Positions 1-7,996 of a stretch of DNA of 25,484 nucleotides are shown here, piece after piece. The stretch spans positions 1 to 25,484 of the forward strand of contig DAIRGS010000070.1 in NCBI GenBank assembly GCA_036794395.1, read 5' to 3'. This DNA is from DASXMX01 sp036794395. GTDB lineage: Bacteria > Planctomycetota > Phycisphaerae > Tepidisphaerales > Tepidisphaeraceae. Under the pieces are notes generated by a model. It worked only from the letters and a program-made list of their open reading frames with translations, was not told the DNA's origin and made no database searches. The position numbers were made by a program, and so were the translations under genes. Within the stretch, counting starts at the first letter, position 1, and the number at the start of each line of letters is the position of its first letter.

Positions 1-110
1 TCGCGCAAGTCGGAATCTTGCTATTGTAACGGAAGAGGAATCCCGGACGATTTTGGTAGGGAGGGGGTTCTTTCGTTGCGCGGTAAATGCACGCATGAAC
101 ACGATTGAGT

Positions 111-196
111 TGCTTCAGAATGGTGTGACCGGAAGTTCAATTCCTGGCCCCCTCCCCAACCCTCCCCCGGCGTACCGGTGGAGGGAGAAAGAGGTC
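111..196 (+). repeat. Dispersed hairpin repeat, copy A
   Basis: This is one of three related copies in the window (others at 6451-6543, inverted, and 6588-6634). Copy A starts with TGCTTCAGAATGGTGTGACC, shared in near-identical form with the inverted copy. It ends in a C-rich block whose core folds on itself: arm 160-170 (CCCTCCCCCGG), loop CGTA (171-174), arm 175-185 (CCGGTGGAGGG), an 11-bp stem with one mismatch. It lies 28 bp beyond the stop codon of the LOG gene. It may act as a terminator or be a non-autonomous mobile element; the sequence does not decide. Nothing else is recognised in 1-223. Confidence 0.7.
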
Positions 197-223
197 AGAT
201 CCCTCGTTGCGCCCTCAGCACCC

Positions 224-1315
224 TTATGGCAGATCATTTAGAAAGTTGATCAGCATTCGAAGCCGTCCGTGGTCGCGGCGATTGAATTTGAACACCAGGC
301 GCGGCAGGTTCGCCAGGACGGGTTCGTCCTTCTCAACGGGCAATGGCCCGCTCACGCGATACGTGCCCGCGATGACGATGTCGGCAAAGCGGTCTTGGAT
401 TTGGCTCAATTGAGCATCGGAAAGGGGCTTTTGAAGCCGGATGACCAGCTCATCCCGCACGTATCGAACGCTGTGATAATTGCGATAGAAGTGTCGCACT
501 TCTTCAACCGCTTCATCCACATTGCCTGTTATTTTGTAGAGGGCTAAGTCATCGCGGCCGATCAATCCGCGACCGAGGAGTTGCTTTTCGACGTATTCCT
601 GCCACGCCGTCCAGTAGTTGCTGCCTGGGGAATCGATGAACACGATCGGCATCGGGACTGATTTGCCGGTCTGCACGAGGGTGAGGACTTCGAAGCCTTC
701 GTCCATGGTTCCAAATCCGCCGGGGAAGAGCGCGATGGCATTGCTCGAGCGGACGAATATCAGTTTGCGGGTGAAAAAGTATTTGAAGTTGACGAGCTTG
801 GGATCGTCGGCGATGAACGCGTTGGTGCGCTGCTCGAATGGAAGGCGGATAGAGAGGCCGAACGAGGGCTCGGCGCCGGCGCCGCCATGGCCCGCGGCCA
901 TGATGCCGCCGCCCGCGCCGGTGATGACCATCCATCCCGCCGCGGCCATTTTCTTGGCGAACTCGGCGGCCTGCTGATAATCGGGGTGGGTTTCGGGCGT
1001 ACGGGCTGAGCCAAAGATGCTGACCTTGTGCGTCTCGCGGAAGGGGGCGAAGATCTTCAGGGCATATCGCAGCTCTTTGAAGCTTTTATCGATCAGTTTG
1101 ATATCGCCGCGGTTGGTGTGGTCGCGGAGAAGTTTGAGTGCGTTGGCGACGATTTCGCCGACCAGATCGCCCTCTGGGATGTCACGCAACGCTTCAATGA
1201 GTTGCGATGCCGCATGATGCACCTGTGTCAGGTCATCCCGGCTGACGACCGTGGCGGCCTGGGTCGATTCCTGCGATTGCTCGATATTGTTGTCGATCCC
1301 GTCTGATTCCTTCAT
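224..1315 (-). CDS. LOG-family (TIGR00730-like) Rossmann protein
   Basis: This is a cytoplasmic Rossmann-fold protein of the lysine decarboxylase-like/LOG group. Characterised members hydrolyse nucleoside monophosphates such as cytokinin riboside phosphates or AMP, releasing ribose 5-phosphate. Visible motifs are FGSART near residues 101-106, GAGGGIM at 133-139 and the signature PGGFGTMDE at 198-206. The protein is about 363 residues, much longer than the usual ~190. An extra N-terminal segment of about 95 residues and a C-terminal tail of about 100 flank the core, as in the long variants of the family. The start at 1315 is preferred because AAGGA lies about 10 nt upstream. The frame stays open to a TTG at 1429 without a good ribosome site. 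It is divergent from the oxidoreductase at 1473. The substrate cannot be told from sequence. Confidence 0.9.
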   Translation of the reverse strand: MKESDGIDNNIEQSQESTQAATVVSRDDLTQVHHAASQLIEALRDIPEGDLVGEIVANALKLLRDHTNRGDIKLIDKSFKELRYALKIFAPFRETHKVSIFGSARTPETHPDYQQAAEFAKKMAAAGWMVITGAGGGIMAAGHGGAGAEPSFGLSIRLPFEQRTNAFIADDPKLVNFKYFFTRKLIFVRSSNAIALFPGGFGTMDEGFEVLTLVQTGKSVPMPIVFIDSPGSNYWTAWQEYVEKQLLGRGLIGRDDLALYKITGNVDEAVEEVRHFYRNYHSVRYVRDELVIRLQKPLSDAQLSQIQDRFADIVIAGTYRVSGPLPVEKDEPVLANLPRLVFKFNRRDHGRLRMLINFLNDLP

Positions 1316-1472
1316 ATTCGCGGTTTCCTTGGGCCGCATTGTAGGGGCGGGAAGCGGCTGTCGCGCAGGCTCAAATATCTTTTGTATCATGACGGGTGGG
1401 GTGCTCCGTTCAATTGACATCATCGTCAAGAAGGCTTACTGAAATTGGCGGCGGGGCGGTGAAAGACAGCAT

Positions 1473-2642
1473 ATGGATAACGTCCGATTCGGCGTCGTGG
1501 GTCTGGGAAACATGGGGCTTTTCCATGTGGAAACGTTTGCAAGCCTGAAGGGCGGCACGCTTGGGGCCATTTGTGACGCCGCCCCGGCCAATCTGGCAAG
1601 GGCGGGACAAAAGACCCCGGCAAAGCAGTTCTCCGACTACCGGGAGATGCTGGATTCGGGATTGATCGATGCGGTGCTGATCGCCACGCCGCATTTTTTA
1701 CACCCCGAGATCGCCCTGGCCGCGTTTGATCGGGGCATCCATGTGCTGTGTGAAAAGCCGCTGGCGGTGACGGTCGGGCAGGGCCGTAGCGTGATGGAGG
1801 CATCGGCGCGAAAGCCGGAACTTAAGTTCGGCCTGATGTTTCAGATGAGGACGACGTCGCTCTATAAGAAAATCCGCGAGTTGATCGCCGACGGGGAACT
1901 GGGAGAAATCAGCCGGATTACCTGGATTGTGACGGACTGGTTTCGCACATGGACGTATTTTGCCTCAGGGGGCTGGCGGGCCACCTGGGCGGGCGAGGGG
2001 GGCGGCGTTTTGATCAACCAGTGCCCGCACAATCTAGATCTGATTCAGTGGCTTACCGGGCTGACTCCATCCAGGATCACCGCCATTGGATTTGTCGGCA
2101 AGACGCACCCAATTGAAGTGGAGGATGAGGTCAGCGCGATCCTCGAATATCCGAGCGGTGCGATTGGCCACTTTATCACGTCCACTGGTGAAGCTCCGGG
2201 GACCAATCGCCTGGAAATCTGTGGAGATCGCGGGAAACTCGTTGCAGAAAAGGGGAAGATTTCCTTCAGCCGGACGCGCAAGAGCGTGAAAGAGACACGC
2301 GAAACCAGCAAGGAAGCGTTTGCGGTGGTTGAAGCGTGGGACATTGACGTTCCCGTTGGTCCGAGCGATGCCGAAGGTCACAAAGTCATTACCCAGAACT
2401 TCGTCAATGCTGTACTCAACAACGAGCCTCTGATCGCGCCTGGCCCAGACGGGTTGAGGGAGCTTGAACTGGGGAATGCCATCGCCATGGCTGCCCTTAC
2501 CCGCAAGGTCGTGGAGTTACCTTTGGATTCAGGTGCTTACGATCGCTTCCTGGAAGACATGAAACGCCAGTACGGCGGGCGAAAAACCCTTAAAGCAGAC
2601 CCCAATGCCTCGGCCGATATTTCCAAATCCTTTAAACATTGA
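1473..2642 (+). CDS. Gfo/Idh/MocA-family oxidoreductase
   Basis: This is a 389-residue NAD(P)-dependent sugar or inositol dehydrogenase-type enzyme, presumably cytoplasmic. The N-terminal Rossmann domain has the dinucleotide motif GLGNMG at residues 10-15. The family lysine motif EKP follows at 94-96 (CEKPLAV). The C-terminal alpha/beta domain has GGGVLINQCPHNLDL (176-190), where His186 matches the catalytic histidine of the family. Family members oxidise or epimerise sugars, inositols and their derivatives, and the specific substrate cannot be read here. The gene is followed by the debranching-enzyme gene on the same strand after about 140 bp that contain a candidate promoter, so the two may not be one operon. 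There is no strong ribosome site before the ATG. Confidence 0.93.
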   Translation: MDNVRFGVVGLGNMGLFHVETFASLKGGTLGAICDAAPANLARAGQKTPAKQFSDYREMLDSGLIDAVLIATPHFLHPEIALAAFDRGIHVLCEKPLAVTVGQGRSVMEASARKPELKFGLMFQMRTTSLYKKIRELIADGELGEISRITWIVTDWFRTWTYFASGGWRATWAGEGGGVLINQCPHNLDLIQWLTGLTPSRITAIGFVGKTHPIEVEDEVSAILEYPSGAIGHFITSTGEAPGTNRLEICGDRGKLVAEKGKISFSRTRKSVKETRETSKEAFAVVEAWDIDVPVGPSDAEGHKVITQNFVNAVLNNEPLIAPGPDGLRELELGNAIAMAALTRKVVELPLDSGAYDRFLEDMKRQYGGRKTLKADPNASADISKSFKH

Positions 2643-2730
2643 TCCCCATATAGCGGGTTGGAGCAAGCCGAGCGCGCAAAAAAGGGAAAAACGACTCTTG
2701 ACCAAATACACACTTTTCCTCCATGCTGGC

Positions 2731-2758
2731 TTGATTCAGACGGGGCGGCTGTTAAATT
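2731..2758 (+). promoter_or_regulatory. Candidate sigma70-type promoter for the debranching enzyme
   Basis: TTGATT (2731-2736) and TAAATT (2753-2758) are separated by 16 bp, each matching four of six consensus bases. Transcription would begin near 2765, about 20 nt before the GTG at 2784. This would rule out the longer in-frame starts at 2658 and 2760. It is a pattern match only. Confidence 0.35.
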
Positions 2759-2783
2759 GATGAGGTCGCCTCAAGGAGGAAGC

Positions 2784-4841
2784 GTGAAATCAGGGCTGCG
2801 CGTTGAGGAATGGGAACTTGACGCTTTGCTCAATCGCGAATGGTTGACTGCCAATGGTATTGGCGGTTACGCCTGTAGCACGCTCCCCGGTTTGAACACC
2901 CGCAAATATCACGGATTGCTCGTGGCCGCGATGGCGCCTCCCGCTCGGCGGATGGTTCTGCTGTCCCGCGTCGAGGAAACACTCTGGCACGGCGGCCAGC
3001 GATTTGCGTTGGACTGCAACGAATATCCCGGCGTTGTTTACCCGCAGGGCCAGCGACATCTTCGCGCGTTTTATCCGGGGAAGCGGCCCCGGTGGGTGTA
3101 TGCGGGCGAGGGGTGGCGAATTCAGAAGCAGCTCGAGCTTGTTTCGGGTTCGAATACGGTCGTCATAAGTTACACGCTGCTGGCCGGGGATTCGATCGAT
3201 CTTCAGCTTCGGCCGCTGCTGGCACTGCGGCCGATTCACGATCTCAGCTATCAGTTTAACGGGCGGCTTGAGACTGAGGACCGCAGTGAGACCCACCACC
3301 GCGTTGCGCCCACGTCGCGAACGCCCGAAGTGTTTTTCGCCCACAACGGAAGCTTCACCCAAAGTGCAAACTGGTACCTGAACCATATCTATCGCCGCGA
3401 GCAGCAGCGCGGTTATGCGGGGCTTGAAGACCTCTGGACACCTGGGGCGGTTCGATTCCGGCTTACGCCAGAGGGGGATGCACGCTTCGTTTGCTCAACC
3501 GATCCGATTGAATTGAGCACATTGAATCGATTGCCCGAGCAGCCCAAGGCAGCCGTCTCGGGCGACACAACCCTTGCCATGCTGCGTGAGGCGGCCGATC
3601 AGTTTGTCGTGACTGGGGCGGATCGAACGATCGCCTGTATTGCCGGCTATCCATGGCTGGGCCTGCGAACGCGTGAAGCATTGATTGGTTTCACTGGCCT
3701 GTTTCTCATTCCCCGTCGTTTCGAAGATGCCAAGAGCCTGCTTCTGTCCTTCGCCTCTCACCTGCGTAACGGTCTTCTGCCATCCGAATTCCCCGAGGAT
3801 GGCGGCGACCCGATCTATCGCGGGGCGGACATTTCATTGTGGTTCGCAAACGCCGTGTGGGATTACGTGCGGTATGGCGCGGGTGACGATGCGACGATCG
3901 AACGGCTGCTGGACACCATTCTTGGCGTGATCAATAGTTATCGAGCGGGCGCCGATCTGGGGATCAAGGTGAGCGCGGATGGTCTGCTGGCAAGTCGGCC
4001 CGCGGGAATGGCCAGTTCGTGGATGGATGCGACGGTCGGCCAATGGGTGGTTACTCCCAGAGCCGGGCAGCCCGTTGAGCTCAACGCGCTGTGGTACAAC
4101 GCCCTCCGCGTGGCAGCGGCTTTATGTGAGCGGTTGGGGCGTCACGATAGAGGTCAGGAACTGAATGAACTGGCGGAGTCGATGTCGCGGGCGTTCAACG
4201 AAAAATTCTGGAATGAATCGGAACAATGCTGCTTCGATGTATGTTCTGATGAGGGTTCTGATTCGAGCGTGAGGCCGAATCAATTGCTCGCCGCGAGTTT
4301 GGCGTTTCCGGTGTTGCGGGCGGATCGGCATGAGGCGGTGTTGAACAAGATCGCCGAGAAATTGCTCGTACCGTTCGGAGTTCGAACGCTCTCGCCGGAT
4401 CATCGCGACTATCAGCCCTCCTGTTACGCGGGCAATGTACAGGCCCGCGATGGGGCTCATCACAATGGCTCGGCGTTCCCGTGGCTGCTGGGGGCATACG
4501 CTCAAGTGCTGTTACGCGTTCGCGGCCGAAACGGCGCATCGCGAGCAGCCGTTCATCAAGTCCTTGAGCCATGCCTGCAATTTGCGATGGATGCCGGCAC
4601 GGGCCAGATCCCCGAACTGTTTGACAGCCAATCACCCCACGCCGCGGGCGGCGCGATCGCCTCCGCGGCTTCGGTGGGCGAGATTCTGCGCTGCTATGCC
4701 GAAGATGTTTTAGGCCAGGCGCCGCCGACCCCAATCGCCGAGCGTCGCCCCGAAACGCGCAAGCCTCGAAGCGCGGCCGGCCCGGCAAAATCAGGTCGCC
4801 CGTCGCGAAACCCGTCGATGCGATCCACCACCGATATCTGA
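2784..4841 (+). CDS. Glycogen debranching enzyme-like (amylo-alpha-1,6-glucosidase, GH133-type)
   Basis: The 685-residue protein has the layout of prokaryotic debranching enzymes. An N-terminal domain carries NREWLTANGIGGYA and TRKYHGLLVA, and a C-terminal (alpha/alpha)6 domain follows. Such enzymes remove alpha-1,6-linked glucose at branch points of glycogen. The start GTG at 2784 has AAGGAGGA just upstream (2773-2780). The C-terminal domain keeps recognisable blocks: AGYPW (287-291), GVRTLSP, ARDGAHHNG, PWLLGAY and IPELFD (Glu611). However, the usual DWGRDT block after GYPWF reads LRTREA (294-299), and HQGTVWPW reads HNGSAFPW. These changes may alter or abolish activity. The last ~35 residues are low-complexity and basic. 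Neighbouring gnd suggests a carbon-storage context. Confidence 0.85.
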   Translation: MKSGLRVEEWELDALLNREWLTANGIGGYACSTLPGLNTRKYHGLLVAAMAPPARRMVLLSRVEETLWHGGQRFALDCNEYPGVVYPQGQRHLRAFYPGKRPRWVYAGEGWRIQKQLELVSGSNTVVISYTLLAGDSIDLQLRPLLALRPIHDLSYQFNGRLETEDRSETHHRVAPTSRTPEVFFAHNGSFTQSANWYLNHIYRREQQRGYAGLEDLWTPGAVRFRLTPEGDARFVCSTDPIELSTLNRLPEQPKAAVSGDTTLAMLREAADQFVVTGADRTIACIAGYPWLGLRTREALIGFTGLFLIPRRFEDAKSLLLSFASHLRNGLLPSEFPEDGGDPIYRGADISLWFANAVWDYVRYGAGDDATIERLLDTILGVINSYRAGADLGIKVSADGLLASRPAGMASSWMDATVGQWVVTPRAGQPVELNALWYNALRVAAALCERLGRHDRGQELNELAESMSRAFNEKFWNESEQCCFDVCSDEGSDSSVRPNQLLAASLAFPVLRADRHEAVLNKIAEKLLVPFGVRTLSPDHRDYQPSCYAGNVQARDGAHHNGSAFPWLLGAYAQVLLRVRGRNGASRAAVHQVLEPCLQFAMDAGTGQIPELFDSQSPHAAGGAIASAASVGEILRCYAEDVLGQAPPTPIAERRPETRKPRSAAGPAKSGRPSRNPSMRSTTDI

Positions 4842-4894
4842 TGCGCGTCCCCGCCGGTTTGCACAACCGGTCAAAAAGTCCACAATAACCCACC

Positions 4895-4922
4895 GGCGGG
4901 CAATTCGTGCCCGCCTTTATTC
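4895..4922 (+). terminator. Rho-independent terminator after the debranching enzyme
   Basis: GGCGGGCA (4895-4902) pairs perfectly with TGCCCGCC (4908-4915) across a 5-nt loop and is followed by TTTATT. It sits 54 bp after the stop codon and 28 bp before gnd, separating the two transcripts. A smaller 6-bp hairpin lies upstream (CCGGTT 4854-4859 with AACCGG 4865-4870). Confidence 0.7.
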
Positions 4923-4950
4923 GTCTAACTTCTATGGGAAGGGTCGTAAC

Positions 4951-6420
4951 ATGCCCGGTCAGGCTTTTGGTGTTATTGGATTGGAAGTCATGGGGCGGAA
5001 TATTGCGCTGAACATCGAGCGCAACGGATTCCCCATCGCCGTTTACAACCGCACGTACGCCAAGACTGAAGATTTTCTAAATCGCCTGGCCAAGGGCAAG
5101 CAGGCCAAGGGTGGCAAAACCGTCGCGGAATTTGTGCAACTGCTGGATCGGCCGCGCCGGATTCTGGTGATGGTGAAGGCGGGCGCGCCGGTGGATGCAG
5201 TCATTGCTGAGCTTCGGCCGCTGCTCCAGGATGGGGACATCATCATCGACGGCGGCAACTCGCTGTTCACCGATACCGAGCGCCGATCCAACGAGCTGGC
5301 CGGCACGGGGATTAAGTTTTTTGGAATGGGCGTGAGCGGCGGAGAAGAAGGCGCGCTGTGGGGTCCCAGCATGATGCCCGGCGGCGACCAGGAATCGTAT
5401 CGCCATCTCGAGCCCATTCTCACGCGCGTGGCCGCGAAAACGCCCGATGACGGCGCGTGCGTCACCTACGTTGGATCTAAAGGTGCGGGCCACTTCGTCA
5501 AGATGGTCCACAACGGCATCGAATACGGCGATATGCAGCTGATTGCCGAGGCCTATGACCTGTTGAAGAACATTGGCGGGCTTTCAAACCGTCAGCTCAA
5601 GGAAACGTTCCTCGAATGGAACGAAGGCGAACTGAAGAGCTTCCTGATCGAGATCACGACAAAGGTGATCGACTTCCCGGATCCGGGAAATTCGTCTCGC
5701 TCATTGGTGGACATGATTCTGGATAAGGCCGGGCAAAAGGGCACCGGCAAGTGGACGACGCAAACTGCCCTGGACCTTGGCATCCCGATCCCGACGATCA
5801 CGGCCGCGGTTGATGCTCGAGGGATTTCGTCGGTCAAGGATGAGCGCATCGCCGCTTCCAAGTCACTGGCCGGGCCAAAGCCGACAGCGCTCAAGGGCGA
5901 CGTTAAGAGTTTCATCAATGACGTTCGTGCCGCGTTGTATTGCAGCAAGATCTGCTCGTACGCGCAGGGCTTTGCGATGATTGCCGCGGCAAACGGGCAG
6001 TTTAAGTACGGGATGAAGCTCGATGAGATCGCCCGTATCTGGAAGGCCGGTTGCATCATCCGGGCGATCTTCCTCGACGAGATCAAGAAAGCGTTCCGCG
6101 AGCATCCGACGCTGAATAACCTTTTGATGACCGATCGTTTCCGAGACGCGATCGCTCAACGTCAGGACGCATGGCGGCGGGTGATTGTGGTGGGGGCCCA
6201 GAATGGCATCGGCCTGCCCGCGTTCAGCGCCAGCCTCGCGTATTACGACAGCTACCGCCGCGAACGTCTCCCGGCCAATTTGATCCAGGCCCAGCGCGAT
6301 TTCTTTGGCGCTCATACCTACGAGCGAACGGATAAGCCCGGCGCGGTACATACCGAGTGGTCGCCACAGACTCCGGAAGCCAAGTCGCCGGCGGCGCATG
6401 CGCAGGATGTGATGAAGTAA
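4951..6420 (+). CDS. gnd: 6-phosphogluconate dehydrogenase, decarboxylating
   Basis: This enzyme oxidises and decarboxylates 6-phosphogluconate to ribulose 5-phosphate with NADP+ in the oxidative pentose phosphate pathway, in the cytoplasm. The protein has 489 residues, close to the ~470 of the long bacterial type. The N-terminal Rossmann motif is GVIGLEVMG, with Glu where Ala is usual. It is followed by YNRT (32-35), whose Arg34 fits NADP preference. The substrate-binding block GVSGGEEGALWGPSMMPGG is at 127-145. Catalytic Lys184 and Glu191 lie in GHFVKMVHNGIEYGD. The C-terminal GTGKWT and YDSYRRERLPANLIQAQRD blocks are also present. The ATG is preceded by GGGAAGGG at a suitable distance. The upstream terminator argues for its own transcript. 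Confidence 0.97.
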   Translation: MPGQAFGVIGLEVMGRNIALNIERNGFPIAVYNRTYAKTEDFLNRLAKGKQAKGGKTVAEFVQLLDRPRRILVMVKAGAPVDAVIAELRPLLQDGDIIIDGGNSLFTDTERRSNELAGTGIKFFGMGVSGGEEGALWGPSMMPGGDQESYRHLEPILTRVAAKTPDDGACVTYVGSKGAGHFVKMVHNGIEYGDMQLIAEAYDLLKNIGGLSNRQLKETFLEWNEGELKSFLIEITTKVIDFPDPGNSSRSLVDMILDKAGQKGTGKWTTQTALDLGIPIPTITAAVDARGISSVKDERIAASKSLAGPKPTALKGDVKSFINDVRAALYCSKICSYAQGFAMIAAANGQFKYGMKLDEIARIWKAGCIIRAIFLDEIKKAFREHPTLNNLLMTDRFRDAIAQRQDAWRRVIVVGAQNGIGLPAFSASLAYYDSYRRERLPANLIQAQRDFFGAHTYERTDKPGAVHTEWSPQTPEAKSPAAHAQDVMK

Positions 6421-6450
6421 AATCAGTTCAGGATCACCTTGGCATGGAAA

Positions 6451-6543
6451 ACCTCTTCTCCCTCCACCGGTACGCCCGGGGAAGGGTTGGGGAGGGGGCG
6501 TGGGTTTGATAGGCGGAACGTTCGGTCACGACATTCTGAAGCA
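6451..6543 (-). repeat. Dispersed hairpin repeat, copy B (inverted)
   Basis: Read on the minus strand, this copy matches copy A at 111-196 in both its TGCTTCAGAATG...GTGACCG head and its C-rich hairpin block. The hairpin arm is CCCTCCACCGG (6460-6470). It begins about 30 bp after the gnd stop codon and could help end gnd transcription. Confidence 0.7.
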
Positions 6544-6587
6544 TCTTGATCCTGTGCCGGGGACCTTCTATCGGGTGCTGAAACAAG

Positions 6588-6634
6588 GCCCCCTCCCTCC
6601 CCTCCCCCGGCGTACCGGTGGAGGGAAAAAAGAG
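6588..6634 (+). repeat. Dispersed hairpin repeat, copy C (hairpin part only)
   Basis: This copy has only the C-rich stem-loop block of the family: arm 6600-6610, loop CGTA 6611-6614, arm 6615-6625, identical in these bases to copy A. It faces copy B about 45-90 bp away. Together B and C form a large inverted repeat that could pair end to end in single-stranded DNA or RNA. Confidence 0.65.
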
Positions 6635-6767
6635 CCTTTCCCCGGGGTCGCATGGTCGCTCAAACGACCACGCCAAGAGTTATTCGGCGATTGTTCATGA
6701 AGGGTTTTTGGCGGGGCGCGCCTATGATGTGGGCACATCGCAGGTGGGTTAACCTGCCATAGCCTTG

Positions 6768-7994
6768 ATGTTCCGACGCCACGCGCCAAAACCACCCGCG
6801 AGTCCGCCAACGGCTTTCCGCCGGCGTGCGTCGTTGAATTTTTCGCTGACGGGTGTCGTCTACACCTGCATGATGCTGTTCATGGGCATCGCGGCGATTA
6901 ATTCCCAGGCGAATCTGTTGTTTGGGATCTTTGGGTTGATGATCGGCGTGCTGCTGATCAGCGGGGTCATCAGCCGTATGGTGCTGCGCGGGTTGACGGT
7001 CGAGCGCGGCCTGCCCGATCATGCATGCGTGGGTGACGCACTCACCGTTGCGTATGAGTTCCACAACCGCAACCGGTTCTGGCCCAGCCTTTCGGTCGTG
7101 CTCGCGGAGTTGGATGGGGTGGAAGCTTTCAGCAAGCAGCCGCACTGTTTTCTGCTGCACGCGGCGGGGGGCACGACGGCGTCGGTGCCGATGGTGCTGA
7201 TCCCCAAGCGCCGTGGCTTGCATGCTCTCGATCACTACCAGCTGATGACGAGCTTCCCGTTTGGGTTTGTGCGTCGAGCGGTCACGCGATCGGCCCAAAG
7301 CACATTGCTGATCTATCCACCGCTGGCCGAGGTCAGCCCGAAGCTTTTGGCGATGTGCCGATCGGCCGATACCTCTGGCGAAATGTCGCGCCCGCAGCCC
7401 GGCGGGGCGGATGAATTTTATGGCGTGAAGGAATACCGCGCCGGCGACAACCCCCGCTGGATCTATTGGCGGCGCAGCGCCCGAGGGGGCGGGCTGGTAT
7501 CAAAGGAAATGACCAGTTCGGCGCCGCCCCGGGTCATGGTGCTGGTTGATACGTTTGCCGGCACGGGCACCCTCGAAGAGCACGCCGACGTCGAGCGTTC
7601 GATCGCGATGGCGGCGTCTTTGGCCGCGGCCGCTTTGGACCAGGGTCTGTCGGTGGGCCTGTGCGGCTGGTCTGGTCAATGGGCCCACGTGATGCCGATG
7701 CGGGGAAAACGGCATAAGACCGAATTGCTCTCGCATCTGGCGCAGCTCCCGCACAATACCACTCATTCGGCGGAGGAGATGCTCAAGTATGCCCGGCCCC
7801 TGTTGAGCGGGGGGGTGACGGGAGTTTTGTTCAGTCCGCGACCCTCGGCAGAAGACCTCGCGGCATCAGGTCGAGGATCGATGGTCGTCGTGCCCGCCAA
7901 TTCGGCGCGAGCCCAGGCGTTTTTTAAATTCGATCCGAAGATCGACTTCATCAGTGCGATGCCGGCCGATCATCTGCGTGCTCCAAAAAGCTAA
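6768..7994 (+). CDS. DUF58-domain membrane protein
   Basis: The protein has about 408 residues. After a basic, Pro-rich N-terminus come two membrane helices (about residues 26-45 and 48-68), then a cytoplasmic or surface domain. The DUF58 signature EFYGVKEYRAGDNPRWIYW is at 216-234. The region after it (MVLVDTF onwards) has the look of a von Willebrand factor A-like fold. DUF58 proteins are usually coded beside MoxR ATPases and transglutaminases, and their biochemical role is unclear. The next gene starts 2 bp after the stop codon, so co-translation with the transglutaminase is very likely. No MoxR gene is present upstream here. ATG at 6768 is preferred over TTG at 6765. Confidence 0.92.
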   Translation: MFRRHAPKPPASPPTAFRRRASLNFSLTGVVYTCMMLFMGIAAINSQANLLFGIFGLMIGVLLISGVISRMVLRGLTVERGLPDHACVGDALTVAYEFHNRNRFWPSLSVVLAELDGVEAFSKQPHCFLLHAAGGTTASVPMVLIPKRRGLHALDHYQLMTSFPFGFVRRAVTRSAQSTLLIYPPLAEVSPKLLAMCRSADTSGEMSRPQPGGADEFYGVKEYRAGDNPRWIYWRRSARGGGLVSKEMTSSAPPRVMVLVDTFAGTGTLEEHADVERSIAMAASLAAAALDQGLSVGLCGWSGQWAHVMPMRGKRHKTELLSHLAQLPHNTTHSAEEMLKYARPLLSGGVTGVLFSPRPSAEDLAASGRGSMVVVPANSARAQAFFKFDPKIDFISAMPADHLRAPKS

Positions 7995-7996
7995 TC

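Larger units (their letters stand above)
6421..6767. other. Gene-free region between gnd and the DUF58 gene
   Basis: The 347 bp carry two facing copies of the dispersed hairpin repeat (6451-6543 inverted, 6588-6634 direct), then about 130 bp of unique sequence. A TATGAT at 6723-6728 resembles a -10 box but has no convincing -35 partner. No coding frame here has recognisable protein character. Confidence 0.6.

Noticed and set aside
1316..1429. Upstream start of the LOG gene at TTG 1429
   Set aside because: No ribosome site precedes it and the added residues are not family-like. It cannot be excluded completely because the frame is open.
5076..5095. Loss of function in gnd because of GLEVMG instead of GLAVMG
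   Set aside because: The glycines of the dinucleotide motif, the NADP arginine and catalytic Lys184/Glu191 are all present, so a single Ala to Glu change is not evidence of inactivity.
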